Shown one piece after another: positions 16,161 through 24,480 of a DNA stretch of 53,516 nucleotides. The translations under genes and the position numbers were made by a program. Below the pieces are notes generated by a model. The model searched no databases. It saw only the letters and a list, made by a program, of their open reading frames with translations, and was not told where the DNA came from. Every line of letters begins with the position of its first letter. Within the stretch, counting starts at the first letter, position 1. Source of the stretch: Planctomycetia bacterium (GTDB lineage: Bacteria > Planctomycetota > Planctomycetia > Pirellulales > UBA7805); NCBI GenBank assembly GCA_021413585.1, contig JAIOQB010000356.1:1-53516 (forward strand), in the 5' to 3' direction.

Positions 16161-16577
16161 ATGCCGCTGAAGGTTCATCTCGAGGATCAGCCCACGCTGA
16201 ACCTGACGTCGTTGATCGACGTCTTGTTCCTGTTGATCATCTTCTTCATGGTTGGCACGCGGTTCGTGCAGACTGAGCGGAAGTTGAACTTGCAGGTGCC
16301 GGTGGTCTCGGACAAGGGGACGCTTTCGGCCGCGCCCGAGAAGCGAATCGTCAATGTTTACCGGACCGGCCAGGTCGCGCTCGACGGCCAGATGGTCAGT
16401 TTGGTTGAACTCACGGCGCGGCTCTCCGCGGCCCGAAGCCAATATCAGGACTTAGGCGTGCTGGTGCGCGGCGATGCCGACGGCACTTTTCAGACGGTGG
16501 CGGGCGTGCTCAACGCCTGTCGCCAGGCCGGTGTTACGCGACTCGCCGTCGCGGTCCGCTCGACTTCCGAAAGATAA
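16161..16577 (+). CDS. ExbD/TolR-family biopolymer transport protein
   Basis: A 138-residue single-pass inner-membrane protein: short cytoplasmic start, one helix SLIDVLFLLIIFFMVGTRF containing the conserved membrane Asp (LIDVLFLL), then a periplasmic domain (VNVYRTGQVALDGQ, LVRGDADGTFQTVAGVLNACR). With the ExbB/TolQ-type gene just upstream it should form the proton-driven motor. ATG 16161 gives the canonical N-terminus; upstream codons in frame come from the hairpin repeat. Confidence 0.92.
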   Translation: MPLKVHLEDQPTLNLTSLIDVLFLLIIFFMVGTRFVQTERKLNLQVPVVSDKGTLSAAPEKRIVNVYRTGQVALDGQMVSLVELTARLSAARSQYQDLGVLVRGDADGTFQTVAGVLNACRQAGVTRLAVAVRSTSER

Positions 16578-16619
16578 CGATTCCGAAAGATAGAAAACGG
16601 TTCCGAAAGTTAACGCCCA

Positions 16620-18635
16620 ATGGGCTCTGTCCCGCTACTTCTTGGCGCCATGTCGCACGCAGCCCAAGTGGCCTGGGTGCTGGTCTGGCTCGTGCTTGTC
16701 ACCTTGCTGGTGGCGGCGCTGGTGGTGTTGGCGCTCTCGAAGTGGGGCCGCTCGCAGCCGATCCGGATCTGCGCCGTCCTGTCGCTGCTAAGCCACGTGC
16801 TGCTGGCCGGCTATGCCGCCACGATTCAGATCGTCGGCGACGTCGTGCCCGGCAGCGGCTTTGGCCCGATGTCGGTATCGATTGTTGACGACCGCGGCAG
16901 CCCCACCGGCGATCCTACTGCAAAGCACTCGGCCTCTGGCGAGACGATTTCCAACAGCCAGGAACCCTGGAACCAGTTCGCCGCGGACGAGCCGGCACCG
17001 GCCGTTGTCGCTCAATTGCCGCGCGCCGCGGCGCCTCCCGACCTGCTGGCCAAAGCCGAACCGAGCGAGCCGCCGCCACTGCTGGCTGAATCGGTGGACA
17101 AAACCCCCGCGGCGCCCCCTGCCGTCGCGCCGCCGGTAAAAATGTCGGAACCCAAGCTGGCCCGGATGCCGCTGGCTGAAATCGCGCCGGCCGCCCAGCC
17201 CAACCCGATTGACGTGCAGCCCGCCAAGTCGCAAGCGCCGCCAACCGCCGGCCCCGCGTCCTCTGGCCCGTCGCGCGTGGCGGTCGATCAAAAGGATCCG
17301 GAAGGGCCGCCCGCTGGCGACGATTTGCCACTACTCGATCGCATGACCAACGCGCCCGCCGCATCGAACGCGGCAACGGGGCCGGTCACGCCCAACATCA
17401 CCGGCACAGAAGTGGCAATTGCCTCGGCGATTCCTTCTCCTCGAATCGCCGGCAACGCCGCCGACGCCCACTCGACCAGCACAACCAACGGAACCGGCCT
17501 GCGAGCCGCCGCCACGGGTGGCCCCGCGAACCTGCCGGCCGTGCCGGAGCCGTATCGTCTGCGCGTCGACGCCAATCGTTCGACTCAAGCAGCGCGCAAC
17601 GGCGGCAGCCCAGAGGCGGAAGCGGCCGTGCAAGGCGGCCTGCGGTGGCTCGTGATGGGACAATCGGAAGATGGCCGCTGGGACTGCGCCAAGCACGGCG
17701 GCGGCGGCGAATCGCAAGTTGGCGGCAACGATCGCCACGGCGCCGGCGCCACGGCCGACAGCGCCATGACCGGGCTGGCGCTGCTGGCCCTGCTCGGCTC
17801 GGGCAACACGCATCAGGAAGGCCCGTACCAGGAAAACGTCCGCCGCGGCTTGCAGTATCTGCTGCGAATCCAAAAGGCGGACGGCTCACTCTCCGGCGAT
17901 GCTCGGCTGTTCGAGGCGATGTACTGCCACGGCATGGCCACGTTCGCCTTGAGCGAAGCGTTCGCCATGACTGGCGATAAGCGGCTGCAGCCGGCGGTCT
18001 CGCGGGCAGTGGCGTTCATTCTGGCTTCGCAGCATCCCACCACCGGCGGCTGGCGATATCAACCGGGCGACCCCGGCGACACCAGCCAACTCGGCTGGCA
18101 AGTGATGGCGCTGCGCAGCGCCGAACTAGGCGGCATCCAAGTTCCGCCCCGCTGCCGCGAAGGGATCAGCCGATTCCTGGGCACCGTCGCTTCCGGCGAG
18201 CGCGGCGGTCTGGCCAGCTACCGCCCCGGCGAGCGGGTCAGCCGCACGATGACGGCCGAAGCCCTGGCGTGCCGCGAGTTCATGAGTCTGGCCGAGCCGG
18301 CGCGCAGCCGCGAAGCGGCGGACTACGTAGTCGAACAGCTTCCGGGCGAAGGCGAAGCGAACCTCTATTACTGGTACTATGCCACGCTCTCGCTGTATCA
18401 GATGCAGGACGACCACTGGCACCGCTGGAACGAAGCGATGCAGCGCACACTGATCGGTTCGCAGCGCCACGACGGCGACTTCGCCGGCAGTTGGGACGCC
18501 GACACGGTGTGGGGCAACTACGGCGGTCGCGTCTACTCCACGGCCCTCTCCACGCTCTGCCTGGAAGTGTATTACCGCTACCTGCCGATCTACAACGCCA
18601 ATGCCCACGGCGCCGCGCATACGCCGACGCGCTGA
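16620..18635 (+). CDS. TonB-position membrane protein with prenyltransferase/squalene-oxidase-like toroid domain
   Basis: A 671-residue protein in the place a TonB or TolA gene would take. Residues about 17-72 have two hydrophobic helices (WVLVWLVLVTLLVAALVVLA; ICAVLSLLSHVLLAGYAATI). Residues 75-330 are a Pro/Ala-rich linker like those of periplasm-spanning TonB proteins. Residues about 335-660 are repeats of the alpha-alpha toroid type (ALRWLVMGQSEDGRWDCAKH, RGLQYLLRIQKADGSL, AVAFILASQHPTTGGWRY). The catalytic DxDD of true squalene-hopene cyclases was not seen. A second toroid domain occurs at 31971-34208. Role in the motor complex is inferred. Confidence 0.8.
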   Translation: MGSVPLLLGAMSHAAQVAWVLVWLVLVTLLVAALVVLALSKWGRSQPIRICAVLSLLSHVLLAGYAATIQIVGDVVPGSGFGPMSVSIVDDRGSPTGDPTAKHSASGETISNSQEPWNQFAADEPAPAVVAQLPRAAAPPDLLAKAEPSEPPPLLAESVDKTPAAPPAVAPPVKMSEPKLARMPLAEIAPAAQPNPIDVQPAKSQAPPTAGPASSGPSRVAVDQKDPEGPPAGDDLPLLDRMTNAPAASNAATGPVTPNITGTEVAIASAIPSPRIAGNAADAHSTSTTNGTGLRAAATGGPANLPAVPEPYRLRVDANRSTQAARNGGSPEAEAAVQGGLRWLVMGQSEDGRWDCAKHGGGGESQVGGNDRHGAGATADSAMTGLALLALLGSGNTHQEGPYQENVRRGLQYLLRIQKADGSLSGDARLFEAMYCHGMATFALSEAFAMTGDKRLQPAVSRAVAFILASQHPTTGGWRYQPGDPGDTSQLGWQVMALRSAELGGIQVPPRCREGISRFLGTVASGERGGLASYRPGERVSRTMTAEALACREFMSLAEPARSREAADYVVEQLPGEGEANLYYWYYATLSLYQMQDDHWHRWNEAMQRTLIGSQRHDGDFAGSWDADTVWGNYGGRVYSTALSTLCLEVYYRYLPIYNANAHGAAHTPTR

Positions 18636-19014
18636 GCGCAGTGAAGCCCGCCGTAGGTTGCGCCTGCCGGGCGGTACCTGAATTGCAAGTTGACGTGCAA
18701 ACAACTCGCTGCGCGACCCCCGGGCGGAGCCCGGGGCTATTGACGGCGTTCCCAGCCCCCCAATCGCCAACGTCCTTTCGGAATGGGACGGTTTTACCGC
18801 GCCGCGGCCCGCTGTTTACCCCAAATTGACGCCGAATACGGTCCGCCGCGGCTTCGGCCAGTTTGACAGCCGCGACCCGTTCGGTAAGAATTGAACATAG
18901 CAGTCATCGCGAGGATTGCAGACCCGGGCGGCCTGACCCGGCGGGGTGGTGTTCCCGCCGGCGATACATGTGGACGTACCGAAGTTTCCCGCGATGACCG
19001 AAGCGACGTTGGCA
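18636..19014. repeat. Intergenic region with single-arm GTAGGT repeat and GC hairpin
   Basis: 18653-18681 is one arm of the repeat family at 9637 and 34362 (GTAGGTTGCGCCTGCCGGGC then GGTACCTGA). At 18717-18738 the sequence CCCCCGGGC GGA GCCCGGGG makes a strong hairpin without a T-run. No gene is clear before the first tatA start. Confidence 0.65.
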
Positions 19015-19167
19015 ATGACATCGCTGTTCGCTTTCGACATAAATTCGCTGCACATGGCGATCCTGGCAGCGATCGTCGTTCTTTTGTTTGGCACTCGTTT
19101 GCCCAGCGTCATGCGCTCGTTGGGAAATGGATTTCGGGGCGGTCCCCCCGGTGCCCCACTCGCATAA
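19015..19167 (+). CDS. Truncated TatA-like protein
   Basis: A 50-residue copy of the next gene: MTSLFAFDINSLHMAILAAI continuing VVLLFGTRLPSVMRSLGNG. It has the TatA membrane helix and the F-G-x-x-LP hinge with the start of the amphipathic helix, but ends early (FRGGPPGAPLA) without the charged tail. The start was set by alignment with the paralogue at 19189; an ATG at 18994 would add seven residues. It may be a decaying duplicate or a short functional subunit. Confidence 0.6.
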   Translation: MTSLFAFDINSLHMAILAAIVVLLFGTRLPSVMRSLGNGFRGGPPGAPLA

Positions 19168-19188
19168 TTAACCAGAGCGAGGTTTACT

Positions 19189-19446
19189 ATGGCTCCACTA
19201 TTTGCGTTTGACTTGAACCCCCTGCACTTGATGATCCTGGCAGCGATCGTCTTCCTGCTCTTCGGCAACCGTTTGCCCAGTGCCATGCGGTCGCTGGGCC
19301 GCGGCGTGGTCGAGTTCAAGAAGGGAATGCAGGGAATTGACGACGACGAGACGGGCACGGGCACCAAGCCGGCCGTCGAGCATCGCGACGCAGAACCGCG
19401 CCGCGAGCCCGAAACGGTTGAAAAGAAGCCGAACACAACCGGCTGA
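19189..19446 (+). CDS. tatA: Sec-independent protein translocase TatA/E-type protein
   Basis: An 85-residue TatA-type subunit of the twin-arginine export channel. Seen: N-terminal helix LHLMILAAIVFLLFGNRLP with the FGxxxLP hinge, amphipathic helix SAMRSLGRGVVEFKKGMQG, and a charged acidic/basic tail. A GAGG site precedes the ATG. The usual Glu/Gln before the helix is not obvious (NPLHLM). It is the middle of three tandem tatA-like genes; no tatC was found in the window. Confidence 0.85.
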   Translation: MAPLFAFDLNPLHLMILAAIVFLLFGNRLPSAMRSLGRGVVEFKKGMQGIDDDETGTGTKPAVEHRDAEPRREPETVEKKPNTTG

Positions 19447-19501
19447 GCGCTCCCCCGCCTGACAGTTCCTCGCCTCGCCGCTTCCTTTGCCGGTGCTTCC
19501 C

Positions 19502-19924
19502 ATGCCGCTGCCTGCTAACGCTCTGCCGCCGCTTTTTGGCTTGTTCGATCTCGAGCCGGTGCCGCTGTTGATCATTGGCGTGATCGCCGTGATGCTCTAC
19601 GGCAAGCGATTGCCCGAGGTGGCCCGCACCGTGGGCAAGAACATCGCGGAGTTCAAGAAAAATCTTCATGGGCTGGGGGCCCATCTAGATTTCGACCAGG
19701 AGCCGCAGCCCAAGCGTGTGTCGTATCAATCAAACGTCGACGACTACGCCGCCGCCAGCGCCCCGAAGTTCGAGCCGCCGGCGGAAGAGCCGGCGCCAAA
19801 CCCACCTCACTCAGATATGCCCGCGCCTGCCGACGCGGCGCACGCTTCTTCCCCCGATCCGGCGCCCGCTGCCCTGCCCTCCTCCGGCCCGCCGTCCACG
19901 TCCCCCTCCGCCCCCGTCAACTGA
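19502..19924 (+). CDS. TatA/TatB-type translocase protein with long Pro-rich tail
   Basis: A 140-residue protein with membrane helix PLLIIGVIAVMLYGKRLPEV and amphipathic helix ARTVGKNIAEFKKNLHGLG, then a Pro/Ala-rich acidic tail (about residues 75-140). The hinge has YGKRLP instead of the usual FG-x-LP. The longer tail may point to a TatB-like role. ATG 19502 was chosen over earlier TTG/GTG codons. It ends 64 bp before tRNA-Val. Confidence 0.8.
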   Translation: MPLPANALPPLFGLFDLEPVPLLIIGVIAVMLYGKRLPEVARTVGKNIAEFKKNLHGLGAHLDFDQEPQPKRVSYQSNVDDYAAASAPKFEPPAEEPAPNPPHSDMPAPADAAHASSPDPAPAALPSSGPPSTSPSAPVN

Positions 19925-19988
19925 TCCTTCATCCCACCGAGCCGGGCCGGTTGAACTGCCGCGTGGAATGCCGTATAAAACTGCACCG

Positions 19989-20062
19989 GGGCGTTTAGCT
20001 CAGTTGGTTAGAGCGCCTTCCTCACACGGAGGAGGTCACAGGTTCGAGTCCTGTAACGCCCA
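19989..20062 (+). tRNA. tRNA-Val (anticodon CAC)
   Basis: A complete cloverleaf can be folded: acceptor GGGCGTT / AACGCCC with discriminator A, D-arm GCTCAGTTGGTTAGAGC, anticodon stem CCTTC / GGAGG (one G-T pair) with loop CTCACAC giving anticodon CAC, a variable region GGTCA-type, and T-arm with GGTTCGAGTCC. CCA is not encoded. Its 3' half from 20042 is the attachment core of the integrative element, and the integrase stop codon lies in its anticodon loop. Confidence 0.95.
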
Positions 20063-21353
20063 TCGACATATGTACACTACGTGGTACTGTGTTGCTTTCA
20101 GCGGCTTTTTTGATGGTTGGCCCGGTCGCTTGTGACTCGGGGCAACCGTCTGCCGCGCTATGGTGTGCGCTGGGGTGTGCGCTTTTTCCGGCGCCCTGGT
20201 CGAAGTGGTCTTCGGTCACTTGCAGGTAGTGCTTCTTCGCCACGGCCATGCTGTTGCCGATCCACTTGCACACCACGTGAATCGGGAACGTCTCGGCCAG
20301 TTCCGTCTCGCGTGTGCTCCGCAGGTTTTGAAACAGTTTCGGCCAGACCGCCAGCCCGGCCTTGGTGATGATCTTCTGGAGCGTGGTCCGAAGATTCTGC
20401 CCAGCGTCACGGTAGCGTGTAATGACGTGCTGGGCGTCCCTCGGGGCAATCTGCCGGGCATCCTCCAGGTACGGCAGCAATTCAGGGAACAACGGCACCA
20501 CGCGGGATTCGCCCCCTTCGTGGTGTTCGGTCTTGGGGCTCCGCACGGTCATTCTGCCGGCAGCCCAGTTGATATCCTCCCATCGCAAGGCTAGATGCTC
20601 AGACGGGCACCGCAGGCCGCCGTAGCGGCTCAGGGCGAAGATCAGCCGCCATTCGGCGTCGGGGCACTTGTCGATGATCTTCGTAGCCGCTTCGGTGGTC
20701 ACAAAGTGATCGCGGCTCCGGTTGCTGCCGACGGCGCCGCTCAGGTCTTCAAACGGGTTGACGTGAATCAGCCCCTTCCGCATAGCTGCCTTAAAGAATT
20801 GCTTCGCGTTGCTGATCCGCTTGCGGACGGTGTTTGCCGCCAGCCCCGGAGGCTCCGCGGTCGGGTCTTTTTTCTTGGCCGCCTTGCTCCGCCGTGGATC
20901 CTTGGCCACGGTGGTCAAGTAGATGCGAAACCCATCGGCATCCCCGGGCGTGATATCCCGCAGCGGCTTGTCGGCGCCAAAGTGTTCCACGAGGTTTCGC
21001 CGGGTGTGCCCCCAGTTGGTCACCGTGGCTTGCTTCACGTCGGCCCGGGCCGCAATGTACCCCAGGACGAATGGCCCCAGCGTGCGGGCTCCCTTGCCCC
21101 CCGGCGCCGCAATCAACCCCGCCTTGGCCAGCCGCGCGGCCATCTTGGGTTTCAACCCCTTGAGCCATGCGGCCAATCCGGGATCGACGTCACGATTCAG
21201 TAGCCGGGCCTGTAGCAGCCCCTCGACACGGAGCTTGATATCCTGCGCCGATCGCTCAGTCACCTTGCCGAGCCATACGGTCTTGCGCTTCCCCTCTTCA
21301 TCGACGAATAAGATTCGCCGTCGTCCTTTTTGGTCGGTTCCGATACTTGCCAT
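20022..21353 (-). CDS. Tyrosine recombinase / integrase
   Basis: A 443-residue integrase that joins the element to tRNA-Val. The core-binding domain is at about residues 85-235 and the catalytic domain after 240. Visible catalytic positions: Arg I in SRYGGLRCPSE, the beta-hairpin Lys region SPKTEHH, Arg II in FQNLRSTRETEL (Gln where HxxR has His), WIGNS (Asn where many have His), and Tyr in KKHYLQV. These substitutions appear usual for planctomycete integrases. An AGGTGAG site precedes ATG 21353. The last 13 residues (MGVTGLEPVTSSV) are encoded by the tRNA. The attachment core lies inside the gene, so its C-terminus changes on excision. Confidence 0.95.
   Translation of the reverse strand: MASIGTDQKGRRRILFVDEEGKRKTVWLGKVTERSAQDIKLRVEGLLQARLLNRDVDPGLAAWLKGLKPKMAARLAKAGLIAAPGGKGARTLGPFVLGYIAARADVKQATVTNWGHTRRNLVEHFGADKPLRDITPGDADGFRIYLTTVAKDPRRSKAAKKKDPTAEPPGLAANTVRKRISNAKQFFKAAMRKGLIHVNPFEDLSGAVGSNRSRDHFVTTEAATKIIDKCPDAEWRLIFALSRYGGLRCPSEHLALRWEDINWAAGRMTVRSPKTEHHEGGESRVVPLFPELLPYLEDARQIAPRDAQHVITRYRDAGQNLRTTLQKIITKAGLAVWPKLFQNLRSTRETELAETFPIHVVCKWIGNSMAVAKKHYLQVTEDHFDQGAGKSAHPSAHHSAADGCPESQATGPTIKKAAESNTVPRSVHMSMGVTGLEPVTSSV
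20042..20063. other. attL attachment site (22 bp, in tRNA-Val)
   Basis: Identical to 30075-30096. It covers the T-arm and acceptor 3' half of tRNA-Val plus one base, so integration keeps the tRNA intact. On the minus strand it encodes the integrase residues MGVTGLE. Confidence 0.93.
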
Positions 21354-21536
21354 TTTGCTCACCTGCTTTCGTGTTAGAGTAAAAAATGCGGTTAGCCGGC
21401 GGGACGGACAATGCACGTCGCATTGTGATACCACTCCAGTTACCAGCCGCCGTCCCGTCGGCCCCGTCAACGCTTCCGCTGCCAGGGGCAATTTCCCAAC
21501 AGGCAGCATCATCGTCGACGCTCCGCATGGACGGCC

Positions 21537-21953
21537 TCACGCCCCGTCGTAAAACGCCATCACCATATCGGCCGCGATGCCTTGAATGTCGCGTTCTGGC
21601 CCCTCAGGGTCATAGTCCTTGTCGTGGCGGGGCGCGTCGTCAAGGTTGCACAACTTGCCCTTGATCTCGAACTCCCCCTCGAACTCCCGGGTATCACCAA
21701 TCTGGCGCACGTGAACTTTCAATTCAGTTGCCCCGGACCAAATCCGCTGGAGCTTGCGCGCGTTGCGCTCCAGGTGTTCCAGCGTATCGCCGACGCCTTC
21801 AAAGCCGGCGGCTTTCAGTGCAGCATCGCGGTTCTCGATAATCTTGGCGCAAATAGCGGCAGACTCCTTAGGCGTCCGCTTGCGCTGCCCCATCCCCTTG
21901 AACTCAGGCAGCTTTTCAAGCTGGCGAATGGCTTGGGCGAGTTCGTCCCTCAT
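21537..21953 (-). CDS. Hypothetical element protein
   Basis: A 138-residue, mostly helical charged protein starting MRDELAQAIRQLEKLPEFKG; no family recognised. Its ATG overlaps the stop of the preceding small gene by ATGA, which supports both as real and translationally coupled. The end is acidic (DKDYDPEGPERDIQGIAADM). It is the last gene before the integrase in the leftward transcript. Confidence 0.7.
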   Translation of the reverse strand: MRDELAQAIRQLEKLPEFKGMGQRKRTPKESAAICAKIIENRDAALKAAGFEGVGDTLEHLERNARKLQRIWSGATELKVHVRQIGDTREFEGEFEIKGKLCNLDDAPRHDKDYDPEGPERDIQGIAADMVMAFYDGA

Positions 21954-22174
21954 ACGGCACCGCCGATCCAGGCCGCCGCATCAGCATCGGTCAAATCGAG
22001 AATGCGCTCGTTACCGTGGCAGAGCGCGTCGCCCTCTTTGCGGACCAGCCGGTCGATGGCTTTGCCCTGTTGCTCCCGCTCAATTGCCTGCCAGCGCTTG
22101 AGCGATGCGCGGGCTAACAACTCAGGTCCGCTCGACATTCGCGCGCGGGGTCGCTTCGACACAATCCTTGACAT
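21950..22174 (-). CDS. Small hypothetical element protein
   Basis: A 74-residue basic/helical protein (MSRIVSKRPRARMSSGPELL; KRWQAIEREQQGKAIDRLV), no family recognised. Stop and next start overlap as ATGA. It could be a head-tail or packaging accessory, but nothing in the sequence shows this. Confidence 0.65.
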   Translation of the reverse strand: MSRIVSKRPRARMSSGPELLARASLKRWQAIEREQQGKAIDRLVRKEGDALCHGNERILDLTDADAAAWIGGAV

Positions 22175-22220
22175 GGGGAATCCTTTCGGCGCCGGCAGCC
22201 TGCCGGTCGCACCTTAGAAT

Positions 22221-22309
22221 GAGTCCTGGCCCGCAACGGCCCTGCTAGGTGGTGCTTAGGCCACCATGGGGATCGTTGCCTACTCCCGAACCGCCACGGG
22301 CCAGGGCTC
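22221..22309. repeat. Inverted repeat between element genes
   Basis: GAGTCCTGGCCCG (22221-22233) pairs with CGGGCCAGGGCTC (22297-22309), 12 of 13 positions, with a smaller inner palindrome GGTGCTTAGGCCACC. No T-run. It fills the gap between the 22344-22583 and 21950-22174 genes and may be a regulatory RNA fold or an origin-like structure. Confidence 0.5.
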
Positions 22310-22343
22310 TTGATACTAAGCATGAGAATTTAGCAACCGCCGG

Positions 22344-22583
22344 TTATTGGCCGGGCGGTCTAAGCAAAGGGTTTAGCGTCACCAATTTTGCACACTCCCC
22401 AAGTGTCGTCAACCCTGTTTTTTCCACGTCCCCCAGGTCATGCGCGCTGCCGATCGTGCAACAGGCGCAATCGTATAGCTGCCGTTCTGGCAGTTTGTCC
22501 CCAATTGTGGACGTTTCGCCCTTCCGCCGCTCCGCGATGGCTTTCGCCCGCTTGAATGCGGCCGCCGTGCAATAGGGTTTCAT
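22344..22583 (-). CDS. Small hypothetical element protein with clustered Cys
   Basis: A 79-residue protein, MKPYCTAAAFKRAKAIAERR onwards, with a CACC cluster in the middle (LYDCACCTIGSAH). Four to five Cys in such a short protein suggest metal binding, but the spacing fits no known ribbon. It overlaps the tape-measure-like stop by ATGA. Confidence 0.6.
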   Translation of the reverse strand: MKPYCTAAAFKRAKAIAERRKGETSTIGDKLPERQLYDCACCTIGSAHDLGDVEKTGLTTLGECAKLVTLNPLLRPPGQ

Positions 22584-24127
22584 GCGATGCCGCCATCGGG
22601 CTGGAAGCGGGCCACGGTGTCCACTTTCTTAATCGAGGCGTCGATAGCTTCTAATTGCCTGCCCTGCCGAAGCGCTTCCTTCAGGTGTTCTTCCGCAGTT
22701 TCCTTTTGCCCAGACCTTAGTGCAGCCGCTTGAATCTGCTCGGCGAGTCCGGCAAGGCCCATGCGTTGGCTGTGGACTTCGGAATCGTGATTCATCAAGT
22801 CGAAGTGCAACACGCCCGCCTTGTGTCTGTCGGCTTCTTCTTTGGCGGCCCGCTCATCTTCGTGGATCGCCTTTAGCGATTCGTCGGCCTCTCGGAGAAA
22901 CATCTTGTCTTCCGCGATCTGTGCGCGCAGATTCCAATTTTTATTTAGAGCGTCATACTCTTCCTTCATTTGTTGCCCGGTCAAGTTCTCGATCTTTTCG
23001 ATGTGGGCCTCCCACGCGGCGAAAGCCTTTTCCCGCTCCGCTTCGACCACTTCGATATCGTTTCCTTCCAGCTTGGCGCGTTCCAGCGCCATATCGCGCA
23101 GCCGCTGATTGTGGTCGCGTTCGATATCCTCTTCCGCCTTGACCTGCTCTTCGTTGGCGGCAATGGCGGCTTGCGATTCGTTCGCCATGCTCAGGTAGCG
23201 GGCCTTCTCCGCTTTGATATCCCCCAGCTCTTTGTACGTGGCCTCCGTCTGCGCGCGGGCCTTGGCGGCATACTTGGCGCTGGCAGGGTTTTCGTCAGGC
23301 GTGTTCGCGCGGATATCCACGTCGGCCGCGTCGAGCGTCAACAGTTTGCCGAGTGCTGCCAGATCAAACTTGCCATCCTCATGGCCGGGCCCCGCCGCCT
23401 TCGCCCAGAACTTCACAATTTCGACCGTCGCGTCGGCGGTGCTTTCCTTGATGTTCTTCATCACCATCGGAATGCCGTGGGCCATCTCCTCTGCGGCGCC
23501 TTTGTAGCGATCCATCAGCTTTTCGAGGATTACGGTTTGGGCCGCGTGGGCATCGCCGCTGCGCTGCAGAACTTCGATTTCCTCTTTCTCTTCTTCCATC
23601 AGCGTGATGCCGACGCCGCGCAGCAGCTTGGCGGCGTGTTCGGGGTCGTTCAATGCCTTACCGAGCATCCGCGCGGCTTCCGGCAAGTCGGTTCCCATCA
23701 CTGTCGCCAGGTCGGCCGACAGTTTGAGCGTTTCGCGGAATGTGTCCCCCTTGATGTTCGTAAACGGCGCCATCACCGCCGCCGCGGCATACGCCTGCTC
23801 TTTGGTGAACATCGTCGCCTCGGCCAACTCGTCGGCCATGGCCCGCACTTGCCCGGCGGTATATCCGGCGGCATCGCCGCTGGCATGAATCGCCGCGTTC
23901 AGCCGATTGACGGACTTTTCCCGCTCTTCAAAGGTCTCATACAACTTCTTGATTCCCTCAACGCCCAAATAGCCGCCGAAAACGGCCTCCATCCTCTTGT
24001 GCATTTTTTCGGCCGCTTCCGCTGCGCTGCCGAACCGTTTGGAAATTGCGTCCAAGTCCCCTTCGACCTTTTGCCGGCCGCGGGTTTCGAGTTGGATGTA
24101 GCCTGTTTCGAGGGGTGTGTCGCCCAT
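22580..24127 (-). CDS. Phage tail tape-measure-like protein
   Basis: A 515-residue protein whose first 230 residues match the tail tape-measure / lambda GpH-type N-terminal pattern: a coiled start (EAAEKMHKRMEAVFGGYLG), AAAVMAPFTNIKGDTFRETL, LSADLATVMGTDLPEAARML, GKALNDPEHAAKLLRGVGIT, and SGDAHAAQTVILEKLMDRYKG. The rest is long charged coiled coil. No hydrophobic membrane-spanning stretch was seen, and it is much shorter than most tape measures. In a full phage it would set tail length; here, with no tail-tube or capsid genes, the role is open. Confidence 0.8.
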   Translation of the reverse strand: MGDTPLETGYIQLETRGRQKVEGDLDAISKRFGSAAEAAEKMHKRMEAVFGGYLGVEGIKKLYETFEEREKSVNRLNAAIHASGDAAGYTAGQVRAMADELAEATMFTKEQAYAAAAVMAPFTNIKGDTFRETLKLSADLATVMGTDLPEAARMLGKALNDPEHAAKLLRGVGITLMEEEKEEIEVLQRSGDAHAAQTVILEKLMDRYKGAAEEMAHGIPMVMKNIKESTADATVEIVKFWAKAAGPGHEDGKFDLAALGKLLTLDAADVDIRANTPDENPASAKYAAKARAQTEATYKELGDIKAEKARYLSMANESQAAIAANEEQVKAEEDIERDHNQRLRDMALERAKLEGNDIEVVEAEREKAFAAWEAHIEKIENLTGQQMKEEYDALNKNWNLRAQIAEDKMFLREADESLKAIHEDERAAKEEADRHKAGVLHFDLMNHDSEVHSQRMGLAGLAEQIQAAALRSGQKETAEEHLKEALRQGRQLEAIDASIKKVDTVARFQPDGGIA

Positions 24128-24134
24128 GATGGCC

Positions 24135-24377
24135 TCAGTTGTGGGGGGAGTTGTTCAGCCGCTGAATGACCGCGCGAACGGTTTGAAGATTGCGCCGGAA
24201 TGTGGCCAGCTTCTCTTGAATGGCCAGCGCGTGGGCGGGGTCCGTGTCGATGGCATTGACCAATTCGACCATGGCCCGCTCTGTTGCTTCCATGCTGGCC
24301 AGGATAGCGGCCAGGTCTGCGCCCGGGCGTAGCATCGTCACGGCCTCGGGGACCATGCTGGGCTTGAACTTGGTCAT
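24135..24377 (-). CDS. Small helical hypothetical element protein
   Basis: An 80-residue helical protein (MTKFKPSMVPEAVTMLRPGA; ALAIQEKLATFRRNLQTVRAV) ending seven bases before the tape-measure-like gene. This is the place of tail assembly chaperones in phages, but no family match was recognised. Confidence 0.6.
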   Translation of the reverse strand: MTKFKPSMVPEAVTMLRPGADLAAILASMEATERAMVELVNAIDTDPAHALAIQEKLATFRRNLQTVRAVIQRLNNSPHN

Positions 24378-24390
24378 AATGAATCCTTTG

Positions 24391-24437
24391 AAAAAACGGC
24401 CGGCCGCGAGGAAAGTTCAAAACCCCGCGACCGGCCG
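24391..24437 (-). terminator. Rho-independent terminator (leftward)
   Basis: A 12-bp stem with one mismatch, CGGCCGGCCGCG (24397-24408) against CGCGACCGGCCG (24426-24437). On the minus strand it is followed by six T (24396-24391). It lies between the 24481-25131 gene and the 24135-24377 gene, so it would split the element transcript. Confidence 0.7.
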
Positions 24438-24480
24438 CCAGACACGACGCGGGAGGAGAAACACCCGCGCCAAATGCTTA

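Noticed and set aside
16620..18635. True squalene-hopene cyclase activity
   Set aside because: The DxDD catalytic motif and QW-rich pattern of cyclases were not seen; only the fold type is suggested.
19015..19924. Link between the tat genes and the graspetide-like precursor as one system
   Set aside because: They are 10 kb apart with unrelated operons between; Tat serves the whole cell, so vicinity means little.
22970..24169. Plus-strand frame of 399 codons in the element
   Set aside because: Antisense to the tape-measure-like gene, all real element genes run leftward, and no motifs are seen.
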